DNA from: Cynocephalus volans
Lineage: Eukaryota > Chordata > Mammalia > Dermoptera > Cynocephalidae
Reading direction: 5' to 3'
Length of the DNA stretch: 64,000 nt
Assembly: GCF_027409185.1 (NCBI RefSeq)
Contig: NC_084474.1
Span: 28,644,382-28,708,381, forward strand
Shown piece by piece: positions 1 to 11,625 of the stretch. The position numbers and the translations under genes are program-made. The notes beneath the pieces are model-generated. The model saw only the letters and a list, made by a program, of their open reading frames with translations. It did no database searches and was not told the DNA's origin. The stretch's first letter is position 1, and the number at the start of each line of letters is the position of its first letter.

Positions 1-529
1 ATTTCCAAATCCAGTGTTAGGAAGCTTATCATATGTTTTCTTCTAAGAGTTTATAGTTTTAGATCTTACACTTAGGACTTTGATCCATTTTGAGTTAATT
101 TTTGTATATAGTGTTCAGTAAGGGTCCAATTCATTATTTTGCATGGGGATATCCAGTTTTTTCCAGCAATATTTATTGAAAAGATTGTCCTTTCCACATT
201 GAATGATCTGGACATCCTTATAAAAATTTATTTGACCATACATGTAAGGGTTTATTTCTGGGATCTCCATTCTATTCCATTGGTCTATATGTCTGTTTTT
301 ATGCCAATATCATACTTTTTTGATTATTGTAGCTTTGTAGTAAATTTTGATATCAAAGGCCCTCTAGTGTTGTTATCCTTTTTCAATATTGTTTTGGCTA
401 TTTGGGGTCTCTTGAGAGTCCACATAAATTTTAGGATGGGCTTTTCTATTTCAGCAAACAATGTCATTGGGATTTTGATAGGGATTGCATTGAATCTATA
501 GATCACTTTGTGTAGAACTGCCATCTTAT

Positions 530-678
530 CAACCACAATTATTTGAAGTTGATACGACAAGCAAACAGAAAGGACATTGTTGGGGGGGGGGAGGGAGAAG
601 GGAGGGAGGTTTTGGTGATGGGGAGCAATAATCAGCCACAATGTATATCGACAAAATAAAATTAAAAAAAAAAAAAAA
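530..678 (+). mobile_element. 5'-truncated young L1: last ~130 bp of 3' UTR plus A-tail
   Basis: The sequence from 530 is the reverse complement of the 3' UTR seen at about 3025-3160, with very few differences. Shared features are the 'aaccacaatt' start, the G-rich polypurine run, 'gatggggagcaataatcag' and 'atatcgacaaaataaaatt'. An A-run occupies about 664-678. The insert interrupts the old minus-strand L1, whose sequence ends at 'ccatctta' and resumes at 'acaatattaag'. I see no target-site duplication. Confidence 0.88.
582..622 (+). other. G-rich polypurine tract of L1 3' UTR (G-quadruplex-capable)
   Basis: The sense strand of the L1 3' UTR has several G-runs of three or more (a long G stretch, then ggg spaced by a or aga, then gggg). 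The same tract lies antisense at about 3080-3114 and in shorter form at 47149-47165. A G-rich polypurine tract in the 3' UTR is a known feature of mammalian L1s. Folding into a quadruplex is inference. Confidence 0.6.
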
Positions 679-1014
679 CAATATTAAGATCTATCAACGT
701 GAGATGTATTTCCATTATTTGTGCCTTTAATTTTTTCAGCAATGTTTTATAGTTTTCATTGTACTTTTTCACTTCCTTGGTAGGTTAATTCCTAAGTGTT
801 CTGTTCTCTTGGATGCTATTGTAAATGAAATTGGTTTTTATAATATCCTTTTCAAATCATTTATTATTAGTACATAGAAATGCAACTGCTTTTTGCATGT
901 TGATTTTGTATCCTGCCACCTTGCTGAATTCATTTATTAGTTCTACCAGTGTTTTTGTGGATTCTTTGGGGGTTTATACATATGAGATCATATCATTGGC
1001 CTACAGAGATAGTT

Positions 1015-1419
1015 TTACTTCTTCCTTTCCAATTTGTGTGGTTTTGTTTCTTTCCCTTGCCTAATTGCTCTGGCAAGAACTTCAAGTACTATGTTGGATA
1101 GAAGTGGTGAAAGTGGGCATTGTTGCCTTGTTCCTGATCTCAGAGGAAAAGCTTTCAGCCTTTCAATATTGATTATAATGTTCACTGTGGGTTTTCCATG
1201 TGTGGCTTTTGTTTTTTTAAGATAGTTTCCTTCTATTCCTAATTTGTTGAGTGTATTTATCATGAAAAAGTGTTGAGTCTTGTCAAATGCTTTTTTCTGC
1301 ATTGAATTGATCATGTAGTTTTCTTCCTTTATTCTGTGAGTGTGATACATTCCATTCATCAATTTGCACCCAAGGAAAAAGTCCCACTTGGTCATGATGT
1401 ATAATATGTTAATATGCAC
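1015..1419 (-). pseudogene. L1 ORF2 reverse-transcriptase fragment
   Basis: This is the longest surviving open stretch of the old L1, 134 codons on the minus strand. It contains the L1 RT signature block SGTRQQCPLSPLL (family usual GTRQGCPLSP) followed by a [12 protein letters not shown] segment, and before it the FDKTQH and NKLGIEG motifs that lead into the RT fingers and palm. The frame stops before the catalytic FADD motif, and neighbouring parts of ORF2 are in other frames or carry stops. It is dead coding sequence from an autonomous retrotransposon. In an intact element ORF2 gives the endonuclease/RT that performs target-primed reverse transcription. Confidence 0.85.
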
Positions 1420-2971
1420 TGAATTCAGTTTGTTAATGATTTGCTGAGGATTTTTACATCAATGTTCATAAGGGATTTTGGTCCATAGGTTATTTTTTAA
1501 AATTTTTTATTTTTTCAAGTACTGTCTGCCTGGATTTGGTATTAGGGTAATGATATACTCATAGGATGAGTTAGGAAGTTTTCCCTCCTCTTCAATTTAA
1601 AAACAAAAACAAACAAAAAAACTACTGAGAAGGATTGTTAGTTCTTTAAATGTTTGATAGAATTCCAGAATTCATCAGTGAAGCTATCAGGTCCAGGGCT
1701 TTTCCTTGATGGGAGATTTGTGATTACTGATTCAATCTCCTTACAAGTTACAGGTCTATTTAGATTTTCTGCTTCTTCATGATTTAGTCTTGGTTTCATG
1801 AATCTGTCTATTTCATCTAGATTATCCAGTTTGTTGGCATATAATTGTTTATAGTACTCTCATAATTAATTTTATTTCTGTAGAATCAGTAGTAATGTCC
1901 CTACTTTTATTTCAGATTTTAGTAAGTTAAATCTTTTTTTTTTTTTTTATTCTTAGTCCATCAGCTGAGGGTTTGTCAATTTTGTTGATCTTTTCAAAGA
2001 ATGGACTTATGGTTTCATTGATTTTTTTCTATTGCTTTTTATTTAATTGATTTTGCTGTAATCTTTGTTTTCCTCCTTCTGCCAGCTTTGAATTGGTTTA
2101 GTTTTGTGGTTTTTTTGTTTGTTTGGGGGTTTTTTTGTGTGTTTTGTTTTGTTTTGTTTTTGGTGGCTGGCTGTTAATGTGATTCAAGCCCTTCACCTTG
2201 GTGTTATCAGCACTATGCTCTACTGAGTGTTCTAATCATACAACATTCTTTTTCTAGTTTCTTAAGTTGTAAAGTTAGGTTGTTGATTTGCAATCTCTCT
2301 TGTTTTTTAATGTGTCTAAAGCTCAAAATCCCCCTCTTAAAACTGCTTTTGCTGTGTTTCATAAATTTTAGTATATTGTGTTTTTATTTTCATTTGCCTC
2401 TAACTATTTTCTAATTTCCCTTTGGAAATTTTCTTTGATCCATTGGTTGTTTAAGAATGTGTTGTTTAATTTTGACACAATTGTGGGTTTTACTTTTACT
2501 TCTATTATTGATTTCTAATTTCATCCCTTTGTGATTGGAGAGGATATTTTGTGTGGTATATATTTTCTTAAATCTTAATTTTTGGCATAACATATGGTCT
2601 GTTTTGGAATATGTCCCATGTGTACTTAAGAAGAATGTGTATGCTGTTGTTGAGAAGAATGTTCTGTATATGTCTGTTGGATCTAGCTGGTTTATTGTGT
2701 TAAGTCCTCTATTTTCTTACTTATCTTCTGTCTAGTTTTTCTGTCCATTATTGAAAGTGGGTTACTGAAGTCTACAACTATTATTGTAGAGCTATTTCTC
2801 CTTCATTTCTCTTAAGTTTTGCTTTATATATTTTGATGGACTGTCGTTAGGTGCATAAATGTTTATGATTGTTATATCTTCTTACTGTATTGAAACATTT
2901 ATTACTATATAATGTCCATTTTTATCTCATACTTTTTTATGATTTACAGTCTATTTTGTCTGATATTAGTA

Positions 2972-2993
2972 TAGCCACCCCTGCTCTCTTTTG
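2972..2993 (+). repeat. Target-site duplication, left copy (partner 4849-4870)
   Basis: A 22-base exact direct repeat brackets the L1 insertion. The bases just outside it differ (a at 2971, c at 4848), which fixes its length. Confidence 0.95.
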
Positions 2994-3186
2994 TTTTTTA
3001 TTTTATTTTATTTTATTTTTTTAAATTTTATTTTGTCGATATACATTGTGGCTGATTATTGCTCCCCATCACCAAAACCTCCCTCCCTTCTCCCTCCCCC
3101 CTCCCCCCCAACAATGTCCTTTCTGTTTGCTTGTCATATCAACTTCAAATAATTGTGGTTGTTATATCTTCTCCCCCCCCCCCAGT

Positions 3187-3208
3187 TTGTGTGCGTGTGT
3201 GTGTGTGT

Positions 3209-3239
<31 letters not shown>
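3187..3239. repeat. (GT)n microsatellite in the L1 3' UTR
   Basis: Nearly pure gt repeat with two interruptions, next to a C-run at 3172-3183. It lies between the L1 ORF2 stop and the conserved 3' end. It may be part of the L1 subfamily's 3' UTR or may have grown after insertion. Confidence 0.9.
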
Positions 3240-3256
3240 AATTTATATATTAATTT

Positions 3257-4848
3257 TTAGCTCCCACCAATAAGTGAGAACATGTGGTATTTCTCTTTCT
3301 GTGCCTGACTTGTTTCACTTAATATAATTCTCTCAAGGTCCATCCATGTTGTTGCAAATGGCAGTATTTCATTCGTTTTTATAGCTGAGTAGTATTCCAT
3401 TGTGTAGATGTACCACATTTTCCGTATCCACTCATCTGATGATGGGCATTTGGGCTGGTTCCAACTCTTGGCTATTGTAAAGAGGGCTGCGATGAACATT
3501 GGGAAACAGGTATACCTTCGACTTGATGATTTCCATTCTTCTGGGTATATTCCCAACAGTGGGATAGCTGGGTCGTATGGTAGATCTATCTGCAATTGTT
3601 TGAGGAACCTCCATACCATTTTCCATAGAGGCTGCACCATTTTGCAGTCCCACCAACAATGTATGAGAGTTCCTTTTTCTCCGCAACCTCGCCAGCATTT
3701 ATCGTTCAGAGTCTTTTGGATTTTAGCCATCCTAACTGGGGTTAGATGGTATCTCAATGTGCTTTTGATTTGCATTTCCTGGATGCTGAGTGATGTTGAG
3801 CATTTTTACATATGTCTGTTGGCCATTTGTATATCTTCCTTAGAGAAATGCCTACTTAGCTCTTTTGCCCATTTTTTAATTGGGTTGCTTGTTTTCTTCT
3901 TGTAAAGTTGTTTGAGTTCCTTATATATTCTGGATATTAATCCTTTGTCAGATGTATATTTTGCAAATATTTTCTCCCACTCTGTTGGTTGTCTTTTAAC
4001 TCTTTTAATTGTTTCTTTTGCTGTGCAGAAGCTTTTTAGTTTGATATAATCCCATTTGTTTATTTTTCCTTTGGTTGCCCATGCTTTTGGGGTCGTATTC
4101 ATGAAGTCTGTGCCCAGTCCTATTTCCTGAAGTGTTTCTCCTATGTTTTCTTTAAGAAGTTTTATTGTTTCAGGGTGTATATTTAAATCCTTAATCCATT
4201 TTGAGTTGATTTTAGTATACTGCGAGAGGTATGGATCAAGTTTCATTCTCCTGCATATGGATATCCAGTTGTCCCAGCACCATTTGCTGAAGAGGCAGTC
4301 CCTTTGCCACTGAATAGGCTTGATGCGTTTGTCAAAGATCAGCTGACAGTAAGTGTGTGGGTTGATTTCTGGATTCTCTATTCTATTCCATTGGTCAGTG
4401 TGTCTGTTTTTATGCCAGTACCATACTGTTTTGGTTATTATAGCTTTGTAGTATAGCTTAAAGTCAGGTAGTGTTATGCCTCCAGCTTTATTTTTTTTGC
4501 TCAGCATTGCTTTGGCTATGCGTGGTCTTTTATTGTTCCATATAAATGTCTGGATAGTTTTTTCCATTTCTGAGAAAAATGTCTTTGGAATTTTGATGGG
4601 GATTGCATTGAATTTGTATATCACTTTGGGTAGTATGGACATTTTCACTATGTTGATTCTTCCAATCCAAGAGCATGGGATATCTTTCCATCTTCTTGTA
4701 TCCTCTCTAATTTCTCTCAGCAGTGTTTTGTAGTTCTCATTATAGAGATTTTTCACCTCCTTGGTTAACTCAATTCCTAAGTATTTTATTTTTTTGGTGG
4801 CTATTGTAAATGGGCAGGCTTTCTTGATTTCTCTTTCTGCATGTTCAC
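3257..4848 (-). pseudogene. L1 ORF2 C-terminal region, one in-frame stop
   Basis: Minus-strand frame running from the truncation point to the normal ORF2 end, about 530 codons. It holds the region after the RT palm ([49 protein letters not shown]) and the C-terminal Cys/His motif C-x3-C-x7-H-x4-C at about 3644-3697. The C-terminal domain is known in the L1 family to be needed for RNA binding and retrotransposition. The two open stretches (4855-3806 and 3775-3257) are in the same frame, separated by a single taa where a lysine-type codon is expected. That suggests one nonsense change rather than broad decay. The few codons upstream of 4848 belong to flanking DNA. There is no promoter and no endonuclease, so the copy is inert. 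Confidence 0.9.
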
Positions 4849-7310
4849 TAGCCACCCCTGCTCTCTTTTGGTTACTGTTTACATAGACTATCTTTTTTAT
4901 CCTTTCACTTTAAATTTGTGTTTTTGTATCTAAAGTGAGTTGCTCATAGATAGTATATAGTTGAATCATTTTTTAAAAAAATCCATTCTGCTAAACTCTG
5001 TCTTAACTAGAGTATTTAACCCAATTAAATTTAAGGTAATTTCTGATGAAAGACGTATTTCTGTCATTTTGTTATTTGTTTTCTATATGCTTAATAGCTT
5101 TTTTGTTTCTCATTTTCTTAATTGCTGTCTTTTCTTTGTGAAGTGAAATGTTTAAATCCCTTTTTCATTTTTCTTGTATATACTCTGTGACTATTTTCTT
5201 TGTGTATGGTATTACATTTAAGTTCCTGAAGTTATCATACTCTAACTTGAATTTATACCAGCTTAACTTCAATAACATATACAAACTCTGCTCCTTTAAT
5301 AGCTTCACCCTCATATCTTTTGGTTGTTGTTATCATAAAAATACATCTTTATACATTGTGGGCCCCAAAACATAAACTAATTATTCTTTGGAATGCATTA
5401 GCTTCTTAAAATATATAGAAAACAAAATATGAATTTATAAACCATAGTTATAACAATACTAACTTTTAAGCTAAAATATTTTAGTTTCTTAAATCTTGTA
5501 GAAAACAAAAAGTGCAGTTACAAACTGTTGTTACAATAACAGGAGCTTTTATAATTGCCCATATATTAACCTTTATTGAAATTTTTATTTCTTTATACAG
5601 CTTCTAGTTACTGTGTATTGTCCTTTCATTTCACCCTGCAGGACTCCCTTGAGCATTTCTTTCAGGGCAGGTCTAGTGGTAACAACCTTACTCAGCTTTT
5701 GTTTGTCTGGGCATGTCTTAATTACTCCCTTACTTTTGAAGGACAGTTTTGCTGAATATAGTTGACAATTTTTTTTCCTCTTAGCACTTTGAATGTATTG
5801 ACCCACTGCCTTCTGCCCTTTAAAGTTTCTCATGAAAAATTTGCAGGTAATCTTATTAAGAATCTCTTGTATGTGATGGCTGCCTTTATCTTGGTGCTTT
5901 CAAAATTCTCTTTTTGTCATTGTCTTTCAAAATCTTTATTATTATGTGTCTCGGTGTGAGTCTTTTTGTGTTCATCTTATTTGGAGTTTGTTGAACTTCT
6001 ATATTTACATTCATGTATTTCATTGAATATGGAAAGTTTTCAACCATTTTTCTACAAATATTTTTTGTGCTCCTTTCTTATTCTCTTCTCCTTCTGGGAC
6101 TCCCACAATGCATTTGTTGTTCTGTTTGATGAAGTCCCACATGTCCCTTAGGCTCTATTCACTTTTCTTCAATCTTTTTCTTTCTTGTTAATTTCCATTG
6201 TCCTATCTTCAAGTTCACTGATTCTTTGTTCTGCCTGATCCAATTTGCCTTTGCATCCCTCTTGTGAACTTTTCATTTCAGTTATTGTAGTTTTCAGCTC
6301 CACAATTTCTCTTTGTTTTCTTTTTAGGTTTTCTCTTTATTGATATTTTTATTTTGTTCATACATCATTTTCTTAATTTTCTTCATGTCTTCTTTTGGTT
6401 CTTTGAGCATCTTTAAGACAGCTATTTTAAAGTCTTTTTCAAGTAGACCTACCATCAGGTCTTTTTTAGGGACAGTATCCTTATTTTTTTCCCATTTGAA
6501 TGGGTCACATGTTCCTTTTTCTTCATATGTCTTGTAGTTTTGTGTTGAAAACTGGGTATTTGAATCTAATTATGTGGTAACTCTGGATGTCAGATTCTCC
6601 CCATTCCACAGAGTTTGCTGTTGTTTTTATTGTCTTTTTTTTCTTGATTGCTGTAGGCTGCCTCTATACTAAGGATCAGCCTGAGGTGTAAACTTAAGGT
6701 CTTTGCTGGTCTTTTCTGAGCCTGAGCCTTTCTCTGGGCATTCATGGTCATGTTATAATTTTCCTTATACATGTGGTTGTTTTCAAATGTCCTAGTCTCT
6801 AATGTCTGGCTCCCAAATGGGGAAAAAGGGAAAATTAAAGGGGAGGAGGAAGAGCACTGGTTCTTTAAATTCCCTGGAAGTTATTTTACCTGGAGAGAGG
6901 GGTGCTTGCAATAATGGGGACAGGTGCAACAACAATGGTCTTCCACCTGTTTGTCTGTATCTCTGCAATCAGAAGCATCAATTGATGATTTAAGGACAAA
7001 TCTCTGACATTTTAGGAACAGCGTCCTTTTGTCTAGCCTGGATCCTACAAGCTGTGTTTAAGCTGCTTCAGGAACATGTGCAGAGATGTCTGTCACAAAG
7101 CTAGAAGTAAGGGATAGGTAGTTGCTGTGGTGCCAAAAGCTGAAATTGACTCAAATGTATTTACCATTCAATTCATCCCCTGGAAGTTGTGAGCATTTGA
7201 TAGGTTCCACATTTCCAAAATAGTTATATCACAAAGAACATGCAAGTGCAATTGTTTTCTAGGTGGGGAGACAGATTCCTGGTGCTTCCTACTTTACTCT
7301 CATCCCAGAA

Positions 7311-7989
7311 TTCTTTTTACTATTAGATATGAATTTAACAAACATTATTTATATTGGCAGTAATTATGGAGCTGGAAAGTATCGCACTGTCTCCAATCTG
7401 CACAGAGAGAACCAACGACAGTATGGTGGAACTTGTGACCCTTTCCACAACCACAACTCTGGCAGCCTGCAGATTTCAGCGCACACATCTCCCAGTGCTT
7501 GTGGACTGGTTTGGTGATCTGCTGGGTGTCAGGATTTCTTCAGATAGCTTTATAGAGTGGATCAATGAGGACAACTTCAAAAAAGTTGTATATGGAATAT
7601 TCACCAACCCAATAAAAATTCAGGACTCCCAGAACCCCACAGTGGCATCCACCTAATTCCTTGGCAACAGTCTAAAGGCTTCAAGCAAACTTTAGCTGGT
7701 TAACACCAGAATGAATAGTGCTGCCATGCCATAGTTTGCACTCTTAGGAACTGGGCATTTGCAGCCACCACAATGCACATAAATCCAATATATGACATAA
7801 TTTTATTTAGCTTCATATCCTAGTATGCCTGTTTTAATGGGCAGGATGTGGTGGAGGTCCCTGTGTAACTCAAGGAACTGACATTACTGCCAGCAATAGA
7901 CCCTCAGAAGAAAGTGTGTTACATCGGAATGCTTATTTTTCCATTGTTCCTGGATATCCCTATAAGCACCATCTTGGCTTACCTAGTGG
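7311..7989. other. Unassigned interval between two old L1s; holds a protein-like frame
   Basis: No repeat family recognised. A plus-strand frame (7354-7656, 100 codons) stays open. Its second half reads like globular protein, with [13 protein letters not shown] and [18 protein letters not shown] could not match it to a known protein. It may be a processed-pseudogene fragment, part of an L1 5' UTR, or chance. Confidence 0.35.
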
Positions 7990-8901
7990 CTGCCACCATA
8001 AGTATTTAAAGGTATAAATTTTTCTCTAATCACTGCTTTAATTGTATTCCTTAAGTTTTGGTTTATTGTGTTTTCATTTTCTTTGTGATTTCTTCTTTGA
8101 CTCCCCCTTTTTTAAAAGCAGTGTGTTGTTTAATTTCTAAATATTTGTGAATTTTCTAAATATATTTTTCTTATTAGAGAAATATTTCATATTATTTCAA
8201 TCCTTTTAAATGTATTGAGAGTTGTTTTATAGACTAGCATATGGTTTATCCTGAAAAATGTTTTATGTGCACATGAGAAGAATGTGTATTCTGCTGTTGT
8301 GAGGAAGAATGTTTATAAATGTTTGTGAGGCCTATGTGGTTTATAGTGTTGTTAAAATCTTCTATTTCTTTGTTGATCTTCTTTCTAGTTCTATCCATTA
8401 TTGAAAGTAAGGTATTGAAGCTCCAAATATTATTGTTAAATTTGAATTTTCTTATTATTCCTTCAATTCTGCCAGTTTTTGCTTCATGTATTTTGGGGCT
8501 CTATTGTTATGTTCATATAAGTTTATACTTGTTATAGTTTCTTGATGCATTAACTCTTTTATTTTTACAAAATATTTTTCTTAAATCTGGTAAAAATATT
8601 GTCTTAAAGTCTATTTGTTTGGTATTAGTATGGCCATTCTACTTCTTTTAGTGATGGTTTACAAGTTGTATCTTTTTTCCATCCTTTTATTGCAACCTAT
8701 TTGTGTCTTTGAATCTAAAGCATGCCTTCTGTAGATTGCGTACAGTTGGATCATGTTTTATCCATTCTGCCAATCTCTGCCTTTTAATTTGAGAGTTTAA
8801 CCTATTTACATTTCATTTAATTATCAATGAGGTAGGAATTATGACTATCATTTAGCTTTTTGTTTTCTATATATCTTTTTTATTCTTTCATTACCACCTT
8901 C

Positions 8902-8980
8902 TTTGTGTTAAATAAATATTTTCTAGTGTACCATTTTAATTCTGTTTGTGTTAAATAAATATTTTCTAGTGTACCATTTT
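8902..8980. repeat. 43-bp tandem duplication
   Basis: The stretch starting 'tttgtgttaaataaatattt' at 8902 is repeated from 8945 with a 43-base period. The 36 bases 8902-8937 equal 8945-8980. The copies are identical inside an otherwise decayed L1, so the duplication is recent relative to its host. Confidence 0.92.
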
Positions 8981-9238
8981 TATTTAAGAAAATTAAATTA
9001 TATTTTTTGAATTATTTTCTTATTGGTTGCCCTTGGGATTTTAATTAACATCTTAATTTATAGCAATCTATTTTAGATTGATACCAACTTAATTTTAGTA
9101 GCATATAAAAACTTTGCCTCTGTAGAACTCTATTCCCTTCCTCTTACTTGTTCTATTACTGTTATACAGTTACATATTCATACATTACAAGCCCATCAAT
9201 ACAAATTTATAATTATTGCTTCGTGCAGCTGTCTTTTA

Positions 9239-9428
9239 CTTATTTTTAATTTTTAAAATTGAAACATATTGATTGTACATATTTATAGGATAGTTATATT
9301 TCAATACATATGCTATTTACTGCGTGGTCCCAAATGACTAGAAAAGAGGAAATAAAATATGCATATCATAAAGAAATTACTAAGTTTTACAACGATGAAT
9401 ATATGCTAATTACCACGAATAGATGAGT
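9239..9428 (-). mobile_element. 190-bp L1 3'-end insertion, 12-bp TSD
   Basis: Flanked by exact copies of agctgtctttta (9227-9238 and 9429-9440). The left end is T-rich ('tttttaatttttaaaattg'), as expected for a minus-strand A-tail. The body resembles the antisense 3' end of L1MA/MB-type elements ('attgtacatatttatagg'). The junction allows an L1-endonuclease-like ttt/aaaa cleavage site. It sits inside the second L1. Confidence 0.75.
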
Positions 9429-11625
9429 AGCTGTCTTTTAAATCAAACAGGAGAAAATAGAGTTACCAACAAAAATACATTTTTACTGACTTTTATATTT
9501 ATCTATGTAGTTACCTTTACCTTTTATGTAGTCCTATTTTATTCTTCATCTGGACTGAGGATTTGAATTACTGTCTAATATCCTTTCTTTTTATACTGAA
9601 AAGACTCCTTTTAGTATAACTTGTAGATAAGGTTTGTTAGTAACAGATTCTCTCCTTTTTTTTTTCTTTAATCTGAGAATGTTTTAGTTTTATTTTCATT
9701 TCTGAAAGATAGGTTTTCTGGATATATAATATTTTCTTTCAGCACTTTAAATGTCTTCAAAGGCCACTGCTTCATGTTCTCTACGGATTCTGATGAAAAA
9801 TCAGCTGTTAATGTTAGGGAGAATCTCTTTTAGTGATAAATCACTTCTCTCTTGCTGCTTTCAAGACTCCTTGTTTATCTTTGGCTTTTGATAGTTCGAT
9901 TTTGATGTGTCTCAGTGTGGGTATCTGAGTTTATCCTTCTATAATTTATTGAGCTTCTGGGATGCATAGATGTATGCCTTTCATCAAATATGGGAAAGTT
10001 TGTGCCATTATTTCCTCCTTTATTCTTTTGGCCTCTTCTCTCTCTTCTCTACTTTCGGGATTCCCATAATGGATATAATATGCTTGATGATGATCTACAA
10101 GTCACTGAGTCTCTTTTCATAATCTTTCATTTATTTTTATTTCTGTTCTTCAAATTGGATACTCTATCTTCGTGTTTGCTGATTCTTTTACATGTTGAAG
10201 TTTGCTGCTGAAACTTCTCTGTTACATTTTTTATTTAAGTTACTGTATTTTTAACTCCAGAATTACTTTTTTTATAATTTCTAACTCTTTATTAATATTC
10301 TTTATTTGCTGAGACAATGTTCTTATACTTTCCTTTAGATCTTTAGATATGGTTTGATTTAAAAGTTCTTTGAACATATTTAAAATAGCTAATTTAAAGT
10401 ATTCATTTAGTAATTTCAATGTTTGGCCTCCTCTAGGGATACCAAGAGGAGGTATTTTCTATTGGTTGTTCCTCCCATTCTTCCCACCTCACACCCCCCC
10501 CACCCCGCCTACCACCATGTAAGGGACATGCTTTCTTATTTCTTTGCATGCTTCATAATATTTTGTAGAAAACAGAACATTTAAAACAACATAATGTGTC
10601 AACTCTGGAAATCAGATTTTTCTCCTTTCTCAGAATTTGCGGTTGTTGTTTTTGTTTGCTTGGTGACTTTTTAAACTAATTCTGTAAAGCCTGAATTTTT
10701 TTGTCATGTGCACCCACCTAAGTTTCTACTTGGTTAGCTTAGTGGTCAGCTGATGAATGGACAGACATTTCCTTAAATATATGGAACCAATAAATCTAGT
10801 CTTTGCTGAGGGTGTCTCTGTGAGTACTGAGGCACAGCTTCAACATTCTGTCAGACTGTTTACAATTCTGCTTAACTCTTCACTTTCTCCTTGTACAGAG
10901 CCTTAAGTTCAGCCAGAACTGAGAGTTTAGAAACTTTCAGGTATTTTTTTGAGCATTTGCATGGCCCTCGGAATTTGTATAGCCCTACACATGCTTGTGG
11001 CTTTCTCAATTCCCAGCATATCATAGCTTTTCAAAGTTCCTATGGAAATCTCATTCCCCAGATTTTCCCTTTAATGTTTTTAGTTAGCCTATTATTTTCT
11101 ATAACTGTTATTCACCACTTTAGGCAACTGCAAAGTTAAACAATTTCCTGCAATTGTTTTTGACAAATACCGCTGGGGAAAAGACTTCTTGCACTGGGTG
11201 AGTTCTGAATCAGGTTAAATAAATACATCTTTACAAGTGGGGTCTTCAGAGAATTATCAGACAAGTCAAGTAATGACAATTCTCTTGGAATGAAGCTTTA
11301 AAGGAATTCTACCCCATTCTTTTTCCTTTTGGCTTTCACTGTAAATACAGGCTGCCAGTTTTCATGGAGCTGGAGGGGAGGAAGGGAATGGGAATGGGGC
11401 AAATTAAAACACCACAAAGCTCACTGTTTTTACTGAGATTAAGCTGTTTTTCTTCAAAAAAACATTACCCAGATTGATACAAGCCTTTGGTTGAATTCTA
11501 GCACTCTGAAAGTACTGATTCTGACAATTTGTATGAGTTTTCTTATTGCTTTTATGGAAGAGAGAATGTTTGGAGGTCCTAACACTGCCATTCTTGCTGA
11601 CATCACCCTCTCCTCCAATGAATTT

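Larger units (their letters stand above)
2994..4848 (-). mobile_element. Young 5'-truncated L1, minus strand, 22-bp TSD
   Basis: A T-rich run (A-tail on the minus strand, about 2994-3024) is followed by the 3' UTR (to about 3256) and ORF2 up to 4848. The 22 bases at 2972-2993 recur exactly at 4849-4870 (tagccacccct...tctcttttg), so the insertion is bounded to the base. It landed inside the old L1 at its endonuclease region. 5' truncation removed ORF1, the endonuclease and most of RT. Low decay makes it one of the youngest elements here. Confidence 0.95.
1..7310 (-). mobile_element. Old near full-length LINE-1 (L1M-type), 3' end off the left edge
   Basis: The plus strand reads as antisense L1 from the ORF2 C-terminal half at base 1 through RT, endonuclease and ORF1/5' region to a 5'-end-like segment near 7262-7310. 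Landmarks are the RT region at 1015-1419, antisense endonuclease text up to 2993, resumption at 4871, and the ORF1-side block at 5600-6600. It is heavily decayed, with no long frame. It is split by a plus-strand L1 3' end (530-678) and a minus-strand L1 (2994-4848). Its own 3' UTR lies outside the window. The subfamily is not resolved and the 5' boundary is good to roughly 50 bases. Confidence 0.88.
7990..11625 (-). mobile_element. Second old L1M, 5' half only, minus strand
   Basis: The plus strand from about 7990 parallels the first L1 from about 2330 onward ('tttgctgtgtttc', 'gaagaatgtgtat', 'tctatccattattgaaagt'). It then passes through the endonuclease region, the ORF1-side block (9590-10400, with 'gatgtgtctcagtgtgg' near 9904) and a 5' UTR ending near 11625 ('ggtcctaacactgccattcttgctga'). 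The RT half and 3' end are absent, which ordinary 5' truncation cannot explain. A deletion or recombination removed them. It is interrupted by a 190-bp insert at 9239-9428. Confidence 0.8.

Noticed and set aside
3046..3253. Short plus-strand frames ending in poly Cys-Val
   Set aside because: Translation of the antisense L1 3' UTR and a GT microsatellite.
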